Assembly: GCA_020073345.1 (NCBI GenBank)
Contig: JAIQFI010000001.1
Location: 124,001-188,000 of the forward strand
Reading direction: 5' to 3'
From: Terriglobia bacterium
GTDB taxonomy: Bacteria; Acidobacteriota; Terriglobia; Bryobacterales; Bryobacteraceae
Length of the DNA stretch: 64,000 nt
The notes under the pieces were generated by a model that was not told where the DNA came from, made no database searches, and saw only the letters and a list, made by a program, of their open reading frames with translations. This document shows, in pieces, positions 1 to 8,929 of this stretch. Made by a program: the position numbers and the translations under genes. Each line of letters begins with the position of its first letter. The first letter of the stretch is position 1.

Positions 1-321
1 GGATTCGATTTCATCACCATGGTGCATCGGAAATTGCCGTTTGTGGGCGTGATCGGCAACAACTCGTCGTGGAACCAGATCCGGTTTGGCCAGGAGCGCA
101 AGTATCCGGGCCGCGGCGATATCGGCAACGTGGTGGGCGACGTGCGCTTCGACCACCTTGCGCAGGCCATGGGCGGGTTCGGCATCCGTGTGACCAAGCC
201 CGAGGACATCCGGCCCGCGCTCGAAAAAGCTCGCGATTCAGGCTTACCGGCGCTGGTGGATGTCGTGATCAACCGCGATGTGTATTCGTCGGGCACGTCG
301 AACCAGACCATGTACAAGTAG
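1..321 (+). CDS. C-terminal part of a ThDP-dependent enzyme, probably oxalyl-CoA decarboxylase
   Basis: The reading frame is open from base 1 to the stop at 319-321, so only the last 106 residues are in the window. The motif VIGNNSSWNQIRFGQ followed by RFDHLAQAMGGFG matches the C-terminal pyrophosphate-binding domain of acetolactate synthase/oxalyl-CoA decarboxylase-type ThDP enzymes. The fragment itself does not separate oxalyl-CoA decarboxylase from other members of that superfamily. The assignment to oxalyl-CoA decarboxylase (oxalyl-CoA to formyl-CoA and CO2) rests on the formyl-CoA transferase gene 31 bases downstream and the OxlT-like transporter nearby. The tail NQTMYK is not diagnostic. 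Confidence 0.7.
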   Translation, partial: GFDFITMVHRKLPFVGVIGNNSSWNQIRFGQERKYPGRGDIGNVVGDVRFDHLAQAMGGFGIRVTKPEDIRPALEKARDSGLPALVDVVINRDVYSSGTSNQTMYK

Positions 322-352
322 TTTTGGGTCGACGAAGGAGACCTACACATAG

Positions 353-1618
353 ATGGAAGCACTCAAGGGAGTCCGCATTCTCGACATGACTCACGTGCAG
401 GCAGGGCCGACGTGCTCGCAGCTGCTGGCGTGGTTGGGAGCGGACGTGATCAAGCTGGAATCGCCCGCCGGCGACGCGACGCGCGGCCAACTGCGCGACG
501 TGCCCAATGCGGACAGCTTGTACTTCACGATGCTGAACTGCAACAAGCGCTCGATCACGGTCAATATGAAGTCGCCCGACGGCAAGGCGGTATTCGTCGA
601 GCTGCTGAAAAAGAGCGACATCATCATGGAGAATTTCGGCCCGGGAGTGCTCGACCGGCTCGGATTCCCTTGGGAGAAGATCCACGAAATTAATCCGCGC
701 GTGGTGATGGGATCGATTAAGGGCTTTGGCTCCTCCGGCCCATATGCGGACTTCAAGGCGTATGAGAATGTGGCGCAGGCCATGGGCGGTGCGATGAGCA
801 CCACCGGAATCCCCGAAGGTCCGCCGTATGTCACCGGCGCTCAGATCGGCGACACCGGAACCGGCTTGCACCTGGCGATTGGACTCCTGGCCGCGCTGCA
901 CCAGCGGGATCGCACGGGCGAGGGCCAGTACGTCGAAGTGGCGATGATGGACGGTGTGATGAACCTGTGCCGCGTCAAGTGGCGCGATCACCAGCGTCTG
1001 ACTCGCCAGGAGCTTTCGGAGTATTCGGTCCCGACCAAAGGCCTCACCACCACGCCACGAGCAGGCAACGATTCCGGCGGCGGCCAGCTAGGCAACGCGA
1101 TCAAGTGCAAGCCCGGCGGGCCCAACGACTATATCTACGTAGTGGTTCAGGAAGCGGTGTGGGATGGGCTCGCCAAGCGCATCGGACCCGACGTGGGCCA
1201 GCCGGATCTGGCGACGGATCCGCGCTATCTCAAGATCGGCGACCGGCGCAAGAATCAGAATGACGTTTGGCGGCTACTGGAACAGTTCGCATCGAAGTAC
1301 ACCAAGCGCGAGTTCATGGTGATCTTGAACGATCTGGATGTGCCCTGCGGGCCAATCATGTCTACCGAAGACCTGGCCAACGACGAGCACGTGCGCGGGC
1401 GCGAGATGTACGTCGAGCTCGACCATCCGCAGCGCGGCAAGTGGTTCAACATCGGCATGCCCATCAAGCTGTCGGCGTCTCCTGCGAAAATCGATCGGTC
1501 GCCGACGTTAGGCGAGCATACCGACGAGATCTTGAAAGAGGTCCTCGGGTTGAGCGATGCCGACATTGCGGCCAAGAAAGCGGCGGGCGCGTTTTCGTTG
1601 CCGCCGAAAACCAAATGA
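353..1618 (+). CDS. frc: Formyl-CoA:oxalate CoA-transferase
   Basis: This 421-residue class III (CaiB/BaiF) CoA-transferase moves CoA from formyl-CoA to oxalate, feeding oxalyl-CoA decarboxylase in oxalate breakdown. It starts with the [20 protein letters not shown] segment typical of Frc proteins and carries [11 protein letters not shown], whose Asp167 corresponds to the aspartate that carries the acyl intermediate in known Frc enzymes. The stretch [13 protein letters not shown] is also characteristic. The length equals that of bacterial Frc (about 425). A GAAGGAG-like site lies at about 334-341 before the ATG. It follows the ThDP enzyme directly and overlaps the next gene by ATGA, so the three form one transcription unit. 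Confidence 0.93.
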   Translation: MEALKGVRILDMTHVQAGPTCSQLLAWLGADVIKLESPAGDATRGQLRDVPNADSLYFTMLNCNKRSITVNMKSPDGKAVFVELLKKSDIIMENFGPGVLDRLGFPWEKIHEINPRVVMGSIKGFGSSGPYADFKAYENVAQAMGGAMSTTGIPEGPPYVTGAQIGDTGTGLHLAIGLLAALHQRDRTGEGQYVEVAMMDGVMNLCRVKWRDHQRLTRQELSEYSVPTKGLTTTPRAGNDSGGGQLGNAIKCKPGGPNDYIYVVVQEAVWDGLAKRIGPDVGQPDLATDPRYLKIGDRRKNQNDVWRLLEQFASKYTKREFMVILNDLDVPCGPIMSTEDLANDEHVRGREMYVELDHPQRGKWFNIGMPIKLSASPAKIDRSPTLGEHTDEILKEVLGLSDADIAAKKAAGAFSLPPKTK

Positions 1619-2547
1619 AGATCGCCATCATCGGCCAGCAGGACTTCGGCAAGGCGGTGCTGGAGGCATTTCTTTCTCGCGGCGATCAGGTCGGCGCGGT
1701 GTTTTGCGCGCCGGAGAAAGAGGGCGCCAGACCCGATGCTTTGCGGGCCGCTGCGCAGGAGAAAGGCCTGAAAGTCCATCAGTTCAAGTCGCTACGGGAT
1801 CCGGAAGCCGCGCGAGCCATGCAGGAATCCGGCGCCGATATCGGCATTATGGCTTTCGTATTGCAGTTCGCGCCCCAGGACTTCGTCACGATTCCAAAGC
1901 ATGGCACGATCCAGTATCATCCGTCGCTGCTGCCGAAATATCGTGGCCCCAGTTCGATCAACTGGCCGATCATCAAGGGCGAGACGGAAACCGGGCTGAC
2001 CATCTTCCGGCCGTCGGACGGACTCGACGAAGGGGCGGTGGTTCTTCAGAAGAAGACTCCCATAAGTCCCGATGACACTTTGGGCACGGTCTATTTCGAT
2101 CGACTGTTCCCGATGGGCATTCAGGCGATGCTCGAAGCCGCGGACCTGGTGATGGCCGGTAAGCACACGGAGACCGTTCAGGATGAATCGCGCGCGAGCT
2201 ACGAAGGCTGGTGCCGGTCGGGCGAGGCCAAAATCGATTGGGCCAAACCTATCGACCATGTCTACAACCTGATTCGCGGATGCAATCCCGCGCCGGGAGC
2301 GTGGACGACGTTCAACGGTAAGAAGCTCCAGATTTTCGACGCGCGCAAGACGCTCTTCCGCCGCTTCGCAGACGTGCCTGGGAAGATCGGAGAGGTGACC
2401 GAGGTTACGGCTCAAAGTTTCAAGGTCGTCGCCCAGGGCGGAACCATCGAAGTGTTGCGCGCCAAGTTCGAGGACGGTAAGAAATTGAGCGGCGGGGAAC
2501 TCGCGCAGTCCGGCGGCATCGCAGCAAGCGCCCTGCTTGGCAGTTGA
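1615..2547 (+). CDS. Formyltetrahydrofolate hydrolase / formyltransferase-like protein
   Basis: This 310-residue protein has an N-terminal formyltransferase domain (about residues 1-200) and a C-terminal OB-like domain (about 205-300). It resembles the hydrolase domain of 10-formyltetrahydrofolate dehydrogenase (ALDH1L1) and methionyl-tRNA formyltransferase. [11 protein letters not shown] gives the catalytic His102 and DGLDEG gives Asp138, 36 residues apart as in ALDH1L1 (His106, Asp142). The ATG overlaps the frc stop (ATGA). In an oxalate operon it probably handles the formyl group, linking it to the folate one-carbon pool; that is inference. A house-keeping Fmt role is less likely because fmt normally sits beside def, which is not here. 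Confidence 0.75.
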   Translation: MKIAIIGQQDFGKAVLEAFLSRGDQVGAVFCAPEKEGARPDALRAAAQEKGLKVHQFKSLRDPEAARAMQESGADIGIMAFVLQFAPQDFVTIPKHGTIQYHPSLLPKYRGPSSINWPIIKGETETGLTIFRPSDGLDEGAVVLQKKTPISPDDTLGTVYFDRLFPMGIQAMLEAADLVMAGKHTETVQDESRASYEGWCRSGEAKIDWAKPIDHVYNLIRGCNPAPGAWTTFNGKKLQIFDARKTLFRRFADVPGKIGEVTEVTAQSFKVVAQGGTIEVLRAKFEDGKKLSGGELAQSGGIAASALLGS

Positions 2548-2555
2548 GGGCGCGC

Positions 2556-2858
2556 TTATAATCGGGAGGCGATGATCTCAACTGCCTGCTTTGAAGTCAC
2601 TACGGGATAAACCTCAAAGTCAACGAGGTCGCTCCAGTTCGCGATCCACTCGTCCAGCAAAGCCCGATCGCGGGTTTCCATGAGCTGGTAGCAACGTTCG
2701 AATTTGAGATCGATCCAGCTTGACACGTACACTAACCCCGCAGGCATCAGCCGGCCGCAGTCTCGAAAGCGGCGGTACGCTGGCACAGCATCTTTGTTCT
2801 TGAAATGCTCCACCACCATATACAGCCTTGACTGTATGGGCGGATCGGTATCAGCCAT
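2556..2858 (-). CDS. DUF3303-type small protein
   Basis: A 100-residue cytoplasmic protein without signal or membrane segment. The segments MVVEHFKNKDAVPAYRRFRD, LVYVSSWID and CYQLMETRDRALLDEWIANW match the DUF3303 family as I remember it; its function is unknown, and it folds probably as a ferredoxin-like alpha/beta domain. It is convergent with the formyltransferase-like gene (8 bases between stops) and divergent from the oxlT-like gene. No Shine-Dalgarno site is visible; a TATCCT hexamer (minus strand, 2866-2871) lies 7 bases before the ATG, suggesting a leaderless transcript. Confidence 0.75.
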   Translation of the reverse strand: MADTDPPIQSRLYMVVEHFKNKDAVPAYRRFRDCGRLMPAGLVYVSSWIDLKFERCYQLMETRDRALLDEWIANWSDLVDFEVYPVVTSKQAVEIIASRL

Positions 2859-2865
2859 GTGCCGC

Positions 2866-2871
2866 AGGATA
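2866..2871 (-). promoter_or_regulatory. -10-like hexamer TATCCT before the DUF3303 gene
   Basis: TATCCT on the minus strand ends 7 bases before the ATG at 2858, and no Shine-Dalgarno sequence intervenes. It fits the leaderless pattern described in the findings. Confidence 0.45.
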
Positions 2872-2946
2872 TCAGGATTGCCTTGTGTGTATCCTTGTAC
2901 AGAGCTTCTAAAGACAATGTTTGTCGAGAGCTAGGAGAGCAAGACC

Positions 2947-4191
2947 GTGAACCGTTGGATTCGACTAGGCGCGGCCGTTACCGCGATGATCATGATCGCC
3001 AACCTGCAATACGGCTGGACGCTGTTCACGGGTCCCCTGACGAAAGCCACCGGCTGGAAACTCTCCGAGGTGCAGTGGGGCTGGACGCTGTTCATCGCAC
3101 TCGAGACATGGGCGATGTCTCTGTGCGGATGGATGATCGATAAGCGCGGTCCGCGCGCGCTCATGACCATCGCAGGAGTTTTCTGCGGCGTGGGATGGGC
3201 GGGACTGGGACAGGCGCCCACGCTTACTTGGTTGTACGCGTCGTACGCGTTGGCGGGACTCGGGGCGGCCATGGTCTACTGTGGCTGCATCGGCGTTGCG
3301 CTCAAGTGGTTTCCCGATAAGCGCGGTTTGGCGGCGGGCACGATTGCGGCTGGATTCGGCGCCGGCGCCAGCTTGTTTATTCCGGTAATGTCGTACATCA
3401 TCCGGATTCAGGATTACAAAGCGGCTTTCCTTTACACCGGGATCTTTCAGGGCTTGCTGATTGTAGTTGCCGCGCAGGTCGTGGGCGGATCGGGGATCCC
3501 GCCCGCTGTGGCCGCCGCGGTGGCGAAACCCAAGGCCCGCAGCCACGGCCACAACTTCAACTCGGTAGAGATGCTCCAGACGCCGCATTTCTACGTGCTC
3601 TATGTCGCCATGCTGATGATGGGCGTAGGTGGACTGATGGTCACGGCCAATGCGTCGGCGGTCGGTAAGAGTCTCGGGATCGGCAGCGCGTTCATCACCA
3701 CGGCGTTGTCGCTCAACGCAGTCGCCAACGGAGCCGGACGTTTCTTCTGGGGCTGGGTTTCCGACCACCTGGGCCGCGAAAGAACGATGATCATTGCATT
3801 CCTGCTGCAATCGCTGTTTCTGGCGAGCGTGCTGACCGTCGGAAAACTCTCGGGGCCGTTGTTCATCATTTCGCTGGCGCTGGTGTTTTTCACCTGGGGC
3901 GAAGTGTACTCGATCTTCCCGTCCGTGACCGCCGATTTCTTCGGCGCGAAAAACGCGAGTTCCAACTACAGCTTCATGTACAGCACGAAAGGCGTCGCAT
4001 CCATTATTGGGGGCGGGATCGCCGCGCTGCTCTTTGAACGCACCGGATCGTGGAACGCGGTGTTTTATGGAAGCGCCGTACTGGCGTTGTGCTCCGCTTT
4101 CATCGCGTTCGCTTTGCGGAAGATGCCGTTGCCTTCCAAGCACGAGCAGAGCGAAGCCGCTGTGACTCCTTTGGGCGCACGGCACATCTAA
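2947..4191 (+). CDS. oxlT: Oxalate/formate antiporter family MFS transporter
   Basis: A 414-residue major facilitator with about 12 hydrophobic segments, the usual length for OxlT. OxlT exchanges external oxalate for internal formate in the inner membrane. The N-terminal half has LQYGWTLFTGPLTKATGW and WMIDKRGPR, both typical of the OxlT branch. The two positive charges that bind oxalate in Oxalobacter OxlT (Arg272 and Lys355) have plausible counterparts in NGAGRFFWGW and STKGVASIIGG. The GTG start at 2947 is preceded by AGGAGAG at 2933-2939. Monocarboxylate uptake is an alternative, but the oxalate genes just upstream favour oxalate/formate exchange. Confidence 0.85.
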   Translation: MNRWIRLGAAVTAMIMIANLQYGWTLFTGPLTKATGWKLSEVQWGWTLFIALETWAMSLCGWMIDKRGPRALMTIAGVFCGVGWAGLGQAPTLTWLYASYALAGLGAAMVYCGCIGVALKWFPDKRGLAAGTIAAGFGAGASLFIPVMSYIIRIQDYKAAFLYTGIFQGLLIVVAAQVVGGSGIPPAVAAAVAKPKARSHGHNFNSVEMLQTPHFYVLYVAMLMMGVGGLMVTANASAVGKSLGIGSAFITTALSLNAVANGAGRFFWGWVSDHLGRERTMIIAFLLQSLFLASVLTVGKLSGPLFIISLALVFFTWGEVYSIFPSVTADFFGAKNASSNYSFMYSTKGVASIIGGGIAALLFERTGSWNAVFYGSAVLALCSAFIAFALRKMPLPSKHEQSEAAVTPLGARHI

Positions 4192-4214
4192 GATAGAGCG
4201 GATACACCGCTTGT

Positions 4215-4220
4215 TACCAT
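4215..4220 (+). promoter_or_regulatory. -10-like hexamer TACCAT before trxB
   Basis: TACCAT ends exactly 8 bases before the trxB ATG and there is no Shine-Dalgarno site. This is the leaderless arrangement seen at several genes here. Confidence 0.45.
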
Positions 4221-4228
4221 AAATCCAA

Positions 4229-5152
4229 ATGCACAACGTCATTATTCTGGGCTCCGGGTGCGCCGGAAACACGGCTGCGATCTATACCGCGCGAGCCGGT
4301 TTGAAACCTCTGGTCATCATCGGCCACGAACCGGGCGGCCAGCTTTCGATCACCACCGAGGTCGAGAATTTCCCGGGCTTCCCTGAGGGTATCAACGGCC
4401 CCGACCTCGTCGAGAACATGAAGAAGCAGGCCGAGCGCTTCGGAGCCGAATACATGTGGGGCACAGTCGCGGAAGCCGACCTGTCTGTACGTCCGTTCAA
4501 GATCAACGTGGACGGTACGTGGATTGAGACGCGTTCACTGATCATTGCCTCAGGTGCTTCGGCCCGCTGGCTGGGCCTGCCCAACGAGCAGAAGCTGATC
4601 GGCCACGGCGTCTCGTCCTGCGCGACTTGCGACGGGGCGTTTCATCGCGACGGGAAAATCATGGTCGTCGGCGGCGGCGATTCCGCGATGGAAGAGGCCA
4701 ACTTTTTGACGCGCTTTGGCGCCGAGATTACGGTGGTTCATCGCCGCGATGAATTTCGCGCCTCCAAAATCATGCTGGATCGTGCGCGCGCCAACCCCAA
4801 GATCAAGTGGCTGCCTAACACCGTGGTCGAGGACATCCACGACGTCAGCAAAAATACGGTGACTAGCGTCAAGCTGCACGACTTGAAGACGAACCGCGTC
4901 TGGGAACAGGACGTCAGTGGTTTCTTCGTGGCCATCGGCCACATTCCCAACACCAAGCCGTTCGTCGGGCAGATCGATCTCGACCCGGAGGGATACATCG
5001 TTTCGCACGGCGGGGCGCGCACGAATATCCCCGGCGTGTTCCATGCGGGCGACGTCCAGGACCGCATCTATAAGCAAGCGATCACCGCGGCCGGCGCGGG
5101 TTGCATGGCCGCCATCGAAGCGGAGCGGTTCCTTGAAGCACAAGGCCGCTGA
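4229..5152 (+). CDS. trxB: Thioredoxin-disulfide reductase
   Basis: A 307-residue FAD/NADPH flavoprotein that reduces thioredoxin. The FAD-binding GSGCAGNTAAIYTARAGL is at the N terminus, the redox pair Cys131-Ala-Thr-Cys134 is in SSCATCDGAFH, the NADPH motif GGGDSAMEEANFL follows, and the FAD C-terminal signature is GVFHAGDV. Length and order match low-molecular-weight TrxB. The first glycine motif has Cys instead of Pro (GSGCAG rather than GSGPAG), a minor variation. The ATG has no Shine-Dalgarno site but a TACCAT hexamer 8 bases upstream. The following membrane-protein gene starts inside its 3' end. Confidence 0.93.
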   Translation: MHNVIILGSGCAGNTAAIYTARAGLKPLVIIGHEPGGQLSITTEVENFPGFPEGINGPDLVENMKKQAERFGAEYMWGTVAEADLSVRPFKINVDGTWIETRSLIIASGASARWLGLPNEQKLIGHGVSSCATCDGAFHRDGKIMVVGGGDSAMEEANFLTRFGAEITVVHRRDEFRASKIMLDRARANPKIKWLPNTVVEDIHDVSKNTVTSVKLHDLKTNRVWEQDVSGFFVAIGHIPNTKPFVGQIDLDPEGYIVSHGGARTNIPGVFHAGDVQDRIYKQAITAAGAGCMAAIEAERFLEAQGR

Positions 5153-5756
5153 GCCCGCTCATCTCGCCTTTCTGATCCTGTGGGCGATCGCCCTGGCCGG
5201 TTCCGCGTACCACGCCTACGATCCGTTTACGTGGGTGCTGGAGGTGTTTCCGGCCGTGATCGGCGTCTCGGTCCTGGCCGTCACGTATCGCCGTTTCCCC
5301 CTGACGAATTTGCTGTATTGCCTGATCTTCGTTCACTCCCTCATCCTGATGGGCGGCGGCCATTACACCTACGCTCGCGTGCCACTGGGATTCTGGATGG
5401 AAGAAACGTTTCACTTCGCCCGGAACCATTACGACCGCATCGGCCACTTCGCCCAGGGATTCGTGCCGGCCATCGCTGCACGCGAAGTCTTCCTCCGCAA
5501 GAAGATTGTGAAGCCGGGTGCGTGGATGGTCGCCATCGTGATCTTCGGATGTCTCGGAGTCAGCGCGCTTTACGAGTTGTTTGAATGGGTCACCGCGGTG
5601 ACCATGGGCTCCTCCGCGGACGCGTTCCTGGGCACCCAGGGCGACCCTTGGGATACGCAGGAAGACATGTGCATGGCGGGAATCGGCGCGATCTGCGCGT
5701 TCCTGCTGATGTCGCGCGTTCACGACAAAGCGATTGCCCGGATCGTGGAGGCCTGA
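5133..5756 (+). CDS. DUF2238 (YjdF-like) inner-membrane protein
   Basis: A 207-residue polytopic membrane protein with about six hydrophobic helices. The motif GTQGDPWDTQEDMCMAGIGA near the end and the segment RNHYDRIGHFAQGF are the hallmarks of the DUF2238/YjdF family, whose function is unknown. I chose the TTG at 5133, inside the trxB 3' end and overlapping it by 20 bases, because it follows GGAGCGG and gives a protein of normal length; the frame is open further upstream but only as a shadow of trxB. Translational coupling to trxB is likely. Confidence 0.75.
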   Translation: MKHKAAEPAHLAFLILWAIALAGSAYHAYDPFTWVLEVFPAVIGVSVLAVTYRRFPLTNLLYCLIFVHSLILMGGGHYTYARVPLGFWMEETFHFARNHYDRIGHFAQGFVPAIAAREVFLRKKIVKPGAWMVAIVIFGCLGVSALYELFEWVTAVTMGSSADAFLGTQGDPWDTQEDMCMAGIGAICAFLLMSRVHDKAIARIVEA

Positions 5757-5765
5757 TTCGCGGCT

Positions 5766-7724
5766 TTAGTTATTCGTGTTCCGCGGACGCTCGAACTTCG
5801 CATTGATGTACTTCTGGGCTTCTTCGAGCGCGCCCTGGGTGTTGTCTTTGGTGCGCTGCGCGAGCTTATATTCGTTCACCGCCCGATCCCGCTGGTCGGT
5901 GATGTCGTAGATCTTGCCTATGTTGATGTGTGCCCACACCTCGGTCCACTTAGGCTCCAGATCGCCGGAAAGAGCCGCGCGGAACTCGTTGGCGGCAGCC
6001 TGATAGTTTCCCTGCAGGAAGTACGCGTCGGCGGTGCGGTAATGCGCCAGAGAGCTGTTCCGCTTCACGTCCAGCGCCTTCTTGTACTCATTGAGGGCTT
6101 CGGCGTACTCGGCGACCTCCATGAACTGTTCGCCTCGTTTGATAGCGACCGCCACGCGCATGTCGTTGTCGTAGCGCAGGAGCTGGCCCTTGGGATCGAG
6201 GACCACATTCTTCGGCTTTCCGAACGTTTCCACCGCGAAGTCCGTGGATGTTCCGGCTACTTCAACGGTTTTCTCCTCGGGATTGCCTTCGGTATCGATC
6301 CGCAGCGTGGCCGGCATGCGGAACGTGTCTAAGTCTTGCGAGATCTTGCCGTTCACGCGGAATCCCTTGGACGTCCGGAAAATGGTGTACTCCAGCTTGA
6401 ATTCCGGCGCGCCGCTCGATTCGATCCATTGCAGGAAAAAGTAATTGAGGCTCTTGCCGGATACCTCTTCGGCCACCTTCTGGAAATCCGCGGTGTTGAT
6501 CGATTTCCACGCGTAGCGCTCGGGCACGGCCTTGAGCAACTTGAAGAAACTCTCATCGCCCAGAATCGAGCGCAACATGTGCAGCACCGCCGCGCCTTTG
6601 CCGGCTGTGGCGGCCCAGAATTCCGGTGAGTAATCCTCCAGGCGGGCCGATTGCATCAGCGGGGGCTGTTCCACCGTCAATGCTTCCACGTAGGTGTCCC
6701 GGACCTGGTCTTGCATGGCTCCCGCGCCGCTGATGTTCTCGGTGTACATCAGCTCGGCATAACGCGCCATCCCGTTCTCGATCCACATGTGATTTCGAGT
6801 GGTGGGAGAAACCAAGGCTCCCCACCACTGCCGCGAGATCTGGTTGGCCAGCAGCTTCGTGTTCACTTCCGTGCCAATGGCCCGCGGCGAAAGGAACAGG
6901 ATGCCCGGCGCAGAATAGCCGTTTGGCGTCCCCGCCTCGGTCTCGATCACCATCAGGTTCCGGTTGGGCAGCGGACCGTACACGCCGCTCAGAAACTCCA
7001 CCGCGCGTCCGATCTCCTGACCGTAGGCGCCGGCCATGTCTTTGCGCTCCCGGAAGTACAGCGCGGTGGTGATACCGCCCGAGGCGACGTTGCTCGGGTC
7101 GCCCCGCACCACGGCAAAGCTCGCCGGGAAGGACGGAGTCACAGTCAGGAACCGCGCGGTGGTCTTTCCATCCGCAGCGGCGTCGTCCGACTCAAGCCCG
7201 CTAGCGATGACCTTGTACCCTGAAGGGACCGTAACCCGCAAGTCGGTAGTGAAACGGTCCGCAGTATAGTCGTTCACGGGGAACCATCGCGCGGGATACA
7301 TCAGGTATGCGAATTCGGGATGAATCGCGGCAAACTTGATGCCCCACACGGGCGATTCTTCGTTGCCGGTCAGCTTTCCGCCATACACAAACGTCAGGGT
7401 CGCCGGTTTGCCCTTGGGCATGGTTTCCGCCAGGCTCAACCGGACGGTCATGTCCTGCGCCACGCGCGAAGCGGGCACTTGCCGGCCGGCTCCGTCGGTC
7501 ACACTGTCGAGGGTCAGGGCGTTGTTGAGCTCGAAGGAAAGGCTGCTGGCATCATCCAGTGGCGTGAAGTGGACCTGGGCGGTGGCCCGAATGGTTTGCG
7601 CGTTCGGATCCAACTGCGCGTCAATCGTATAGCTGTCCACATCCATGCGTGGACGCTGAGCCTGCCCCTGAGCCAATACTGTGGCCGCAGCCAATGCAAG
7701 CGAACCCAAAAACTTAACTGGCAT
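5766..7724 (-). CDS. Secreted M1-aminopeptidase-like protein with lost zinc site and C-terminal TPRs
   Basis: A 652-residue protein with a signal peptide (about 1-22), an M1-type N-terminal beta domain (about 25-210), a gluzincin-like domain (about 220-450) and TPR-like repeats (about 525-645). The fold is recognisable from QWWGALVSP and MWIENGMARYAELMY. The HEXXH motif, however, reads NQISR (294-298) and the third ligand position, +19, is Asn317; the GXMEN substrate motif is also absent (SAPGILFLSP). All metal and catalytic residues are thus gone, so it should be a non-peptidase, perhaps a binding or scaffold protein. Start chosen at 7724 with GGAG upstream; it overlaps the lpxB stop by 11 bases. 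Confidence 0.8.
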   Translation of the reverse strand: MPVKFLGSLALAAATVLAQGQAQRPRMDVDSYTIDAQLDPNAQTIRATAQVHFTPLDDASSLSFELNNALTLDSVTDGAGRQVPASRVAQDMTVRLSLAETMPKGKPATLTFVYGGKLTGNEESPVWGIKFAAIHPEFAYLMYPARWFPVNDYTADRFTTDLRVTVPSGYKVIASGLESDDAAADGKTTARFLTVTPSFPASFAVVRGDPSNVASGGITTALYFRERKDMAGAYGQEIGRAVEFLSGVYGPLPNRNLMVIETEAGTPNGYSAPGILFLSPRAIGTEVNTKLLANQISRQWWGALVSPTTRNHMWIENGMARYAELMYTENISGAGAMQDQVRDTYVEALTVEQPPLMQSARLEDYSPEFWAATAGKGAAVLHMLRSILGDESFFKLLKAVPERYAWKSINTADFQKVAEEVSGKSLNYFFLQWIESSGAPEFKLEYTIFRTSKGFRVNGKISQDLDTFRMPATLRIDTEGNPEEKTVEVAGTSTDFAVETFGKPKNVVLDPKGQLLRYDNDMRVAVAIKRGEQFMEVAEYAEALNEYKKALDVKRNSSLAHYRTADAYFLQGNYQAAANEFRAALSGDLEPKWTEVWAHINIGKIYDITDQRDRAVNEYKLAQRTKDNTQGALEEAQKYINAKFERPRNTNN

Positions 7725-8877
7725 GAACCGTTTCTCCACCTTCGCTCCGCACACTATTTGCCGATTCCACCCAGTCTGCCGCGATTTCCATTGGATCCCG
7801 CTCGCTCCCTAGTTTCTTCGCAACTTCCACCAGACCGGCGCACATCGTTTCGCGCGCTTCCACGTCCTCTAACAGCCGCAAAGCCTCGGTGGCAATTCGT
7901 TCCGCCGTCATCTGGTCCTGGATCAGCTCGGGAACCACCTGCCGGCCTGCTACCAGGTTTACCATCGTCAGAAACGGCGTTCGAACCCGCCACCTCTGCA
8001 AATACCAACTTAACGCGTTTACACGGTAAAAAGTCACCATCGGGGTCCCCAACATGGCAGCCTCGATGGTTACCGTACCGCTCGCGGCCAGCGCCAACTC
8101 TGCTTGGGCCAGCGCATCCCAGGTATGTCCCTCTATCACTTGGATGGATTCGGCCTGAACGGGTTTCCAAAATCTTGTATTCTCAAGGCCGAATCCGGCC
8201 GGCAGCGGGAGCACGAAGCTAACCGCATGCCGCTGACGTATCAGCTTCGCGGCTTCGAGCAGTATAGGCAGATGGCGGGCCAGCTCGCCATGCCGGCTGC
8301 CTGGAAGAATAGCCACAATTCGTGTGACTTCCGGGACGCCCAGTTTCGAACACAACTCGGCGCGGGTGAGTTCGGGTTTCGCCAGGCGCGACAGGGGATG
8401 ACCGATATATACGGCGGGAACACTGTGCTTCTGAAAGAATTCTTCCTCGAAGGGGAAGATACAGAGAAGACGGCTGAGGGTCGCGCGCATGGTCTTTACC
8501 CTGCCCTGCTTCCACGCCCAGGCTTGCGGCGCGACCAGGTAGACGATCGGCACACCCTGCCGCTTGAGCTTTCGCGCCAGGGGCAGATGAAAGCTGGGGG
8601 AATCGGTGAGGATCGCGACATCGGGCAACTCGGCCGCGCAGGCGTGCACCAGCTTATTCATCTCGCCTAAGATGCGGGGGATGTGCGGGATGACTTCAAT
8701 AATTCCGACCACAGCCAGCGACCGTTGATCGACAACCGGGCGTACTCCGGCGGCTTGCATCCGCGGACCGGCGCATCCGAAGAATTCGGCCCCGGGATGG
8801 CGGGATTTCAGGACTTCCACCAGCCTGGAAGCGTACAAATCCCCGGAAGCTTCGCCGGCGGAAATGAAGATGCGCAC
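7714..8877 (-). CDS. lpxB: Lipid-A-disaccharide synthase
   Basis: A 387-residue GT19 glycosyltransferase that joins UDP-2,3-diacylglucosamine and lipid X at the inner membrane during lipid A synthesis. It begins with IFISAGEASGDLYASRLVEVL, the LpxB signature, and continues with YLVAPQAWAWKQGR and LPGSRHGELARHLPILLEAA, all conserved. The length is typical (380-390). Its presence shows a Gram-negative envelope. It stands alone, apart from lpxA/lpxD. The GTG start has no Shine-Dalgarno site; TAAGCT lies exactly 8 bases upstream. The M1-like gene starts within its last codons. Confidence 0.95.
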   Translation of the reverse strand: MRIFISAGEASGDLYASRLVEVLKSRHPGAEFFGCAGPRMQAAGVRPVVDQRSLAVVGIIEVIPHIPRILGEMNKLVHACAAELPDVAILTDSPSFHLPLARKLKRQGVPIVYLVAPQAWAWKQGRVKTMRATLSRLLCIFPFEEEFFQKHSVPAVYIGHPLSRLAKPELTRAELCSKLGVPEVTRIVAILPGSRHGELARHLPILLEAAKLIRQRHAVSFVLPLPAGFGLENTRFWKPVQAESIQVIEGHTWDALAQAELALAASGTVTIEAAMLGTPMVTFYRVNALSWYLQRWRVRTPFLTMVNLVAGRQVVPELIQDQMTAERIATEALRLLEDVEARETMCAGLVEVAKKLGSERDPMEIAADWVESANSVRSEGGETVHAS

Positions 8878-8885
8878 CTGCCACC

Positions 8886-8891
8886 AGCTTA
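8886..8891 (-). promoter_or_regulatory. -10-like hexamer TAAGCT before lpxB
   Basis: TAAGCT on the minus strand ends exactly 8 bases before the lpxB GTG at 8877. The same hexamer at the same spacing precedes uppP. Confidence 0.45.
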
Positions 8892-8913
8892 ACGCTTCTG
8901 TATGGCGTTTCTG

Positions 8914-8919
8914 TATAAT
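8914..8919 (+). promoter_or_regulatory. -10 element TATAAT before the PQQ dehydrogenase gene
   Basis: A perfect TATAAT in the 52-base gap between divergent lpxB and the quinoprotein gene ends 10 bases before the ATG at 8930. A transcript from it would carry almost no leader. Confidence 0.5.
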
Positions 8920-8929
8920 CGGGACCCAG

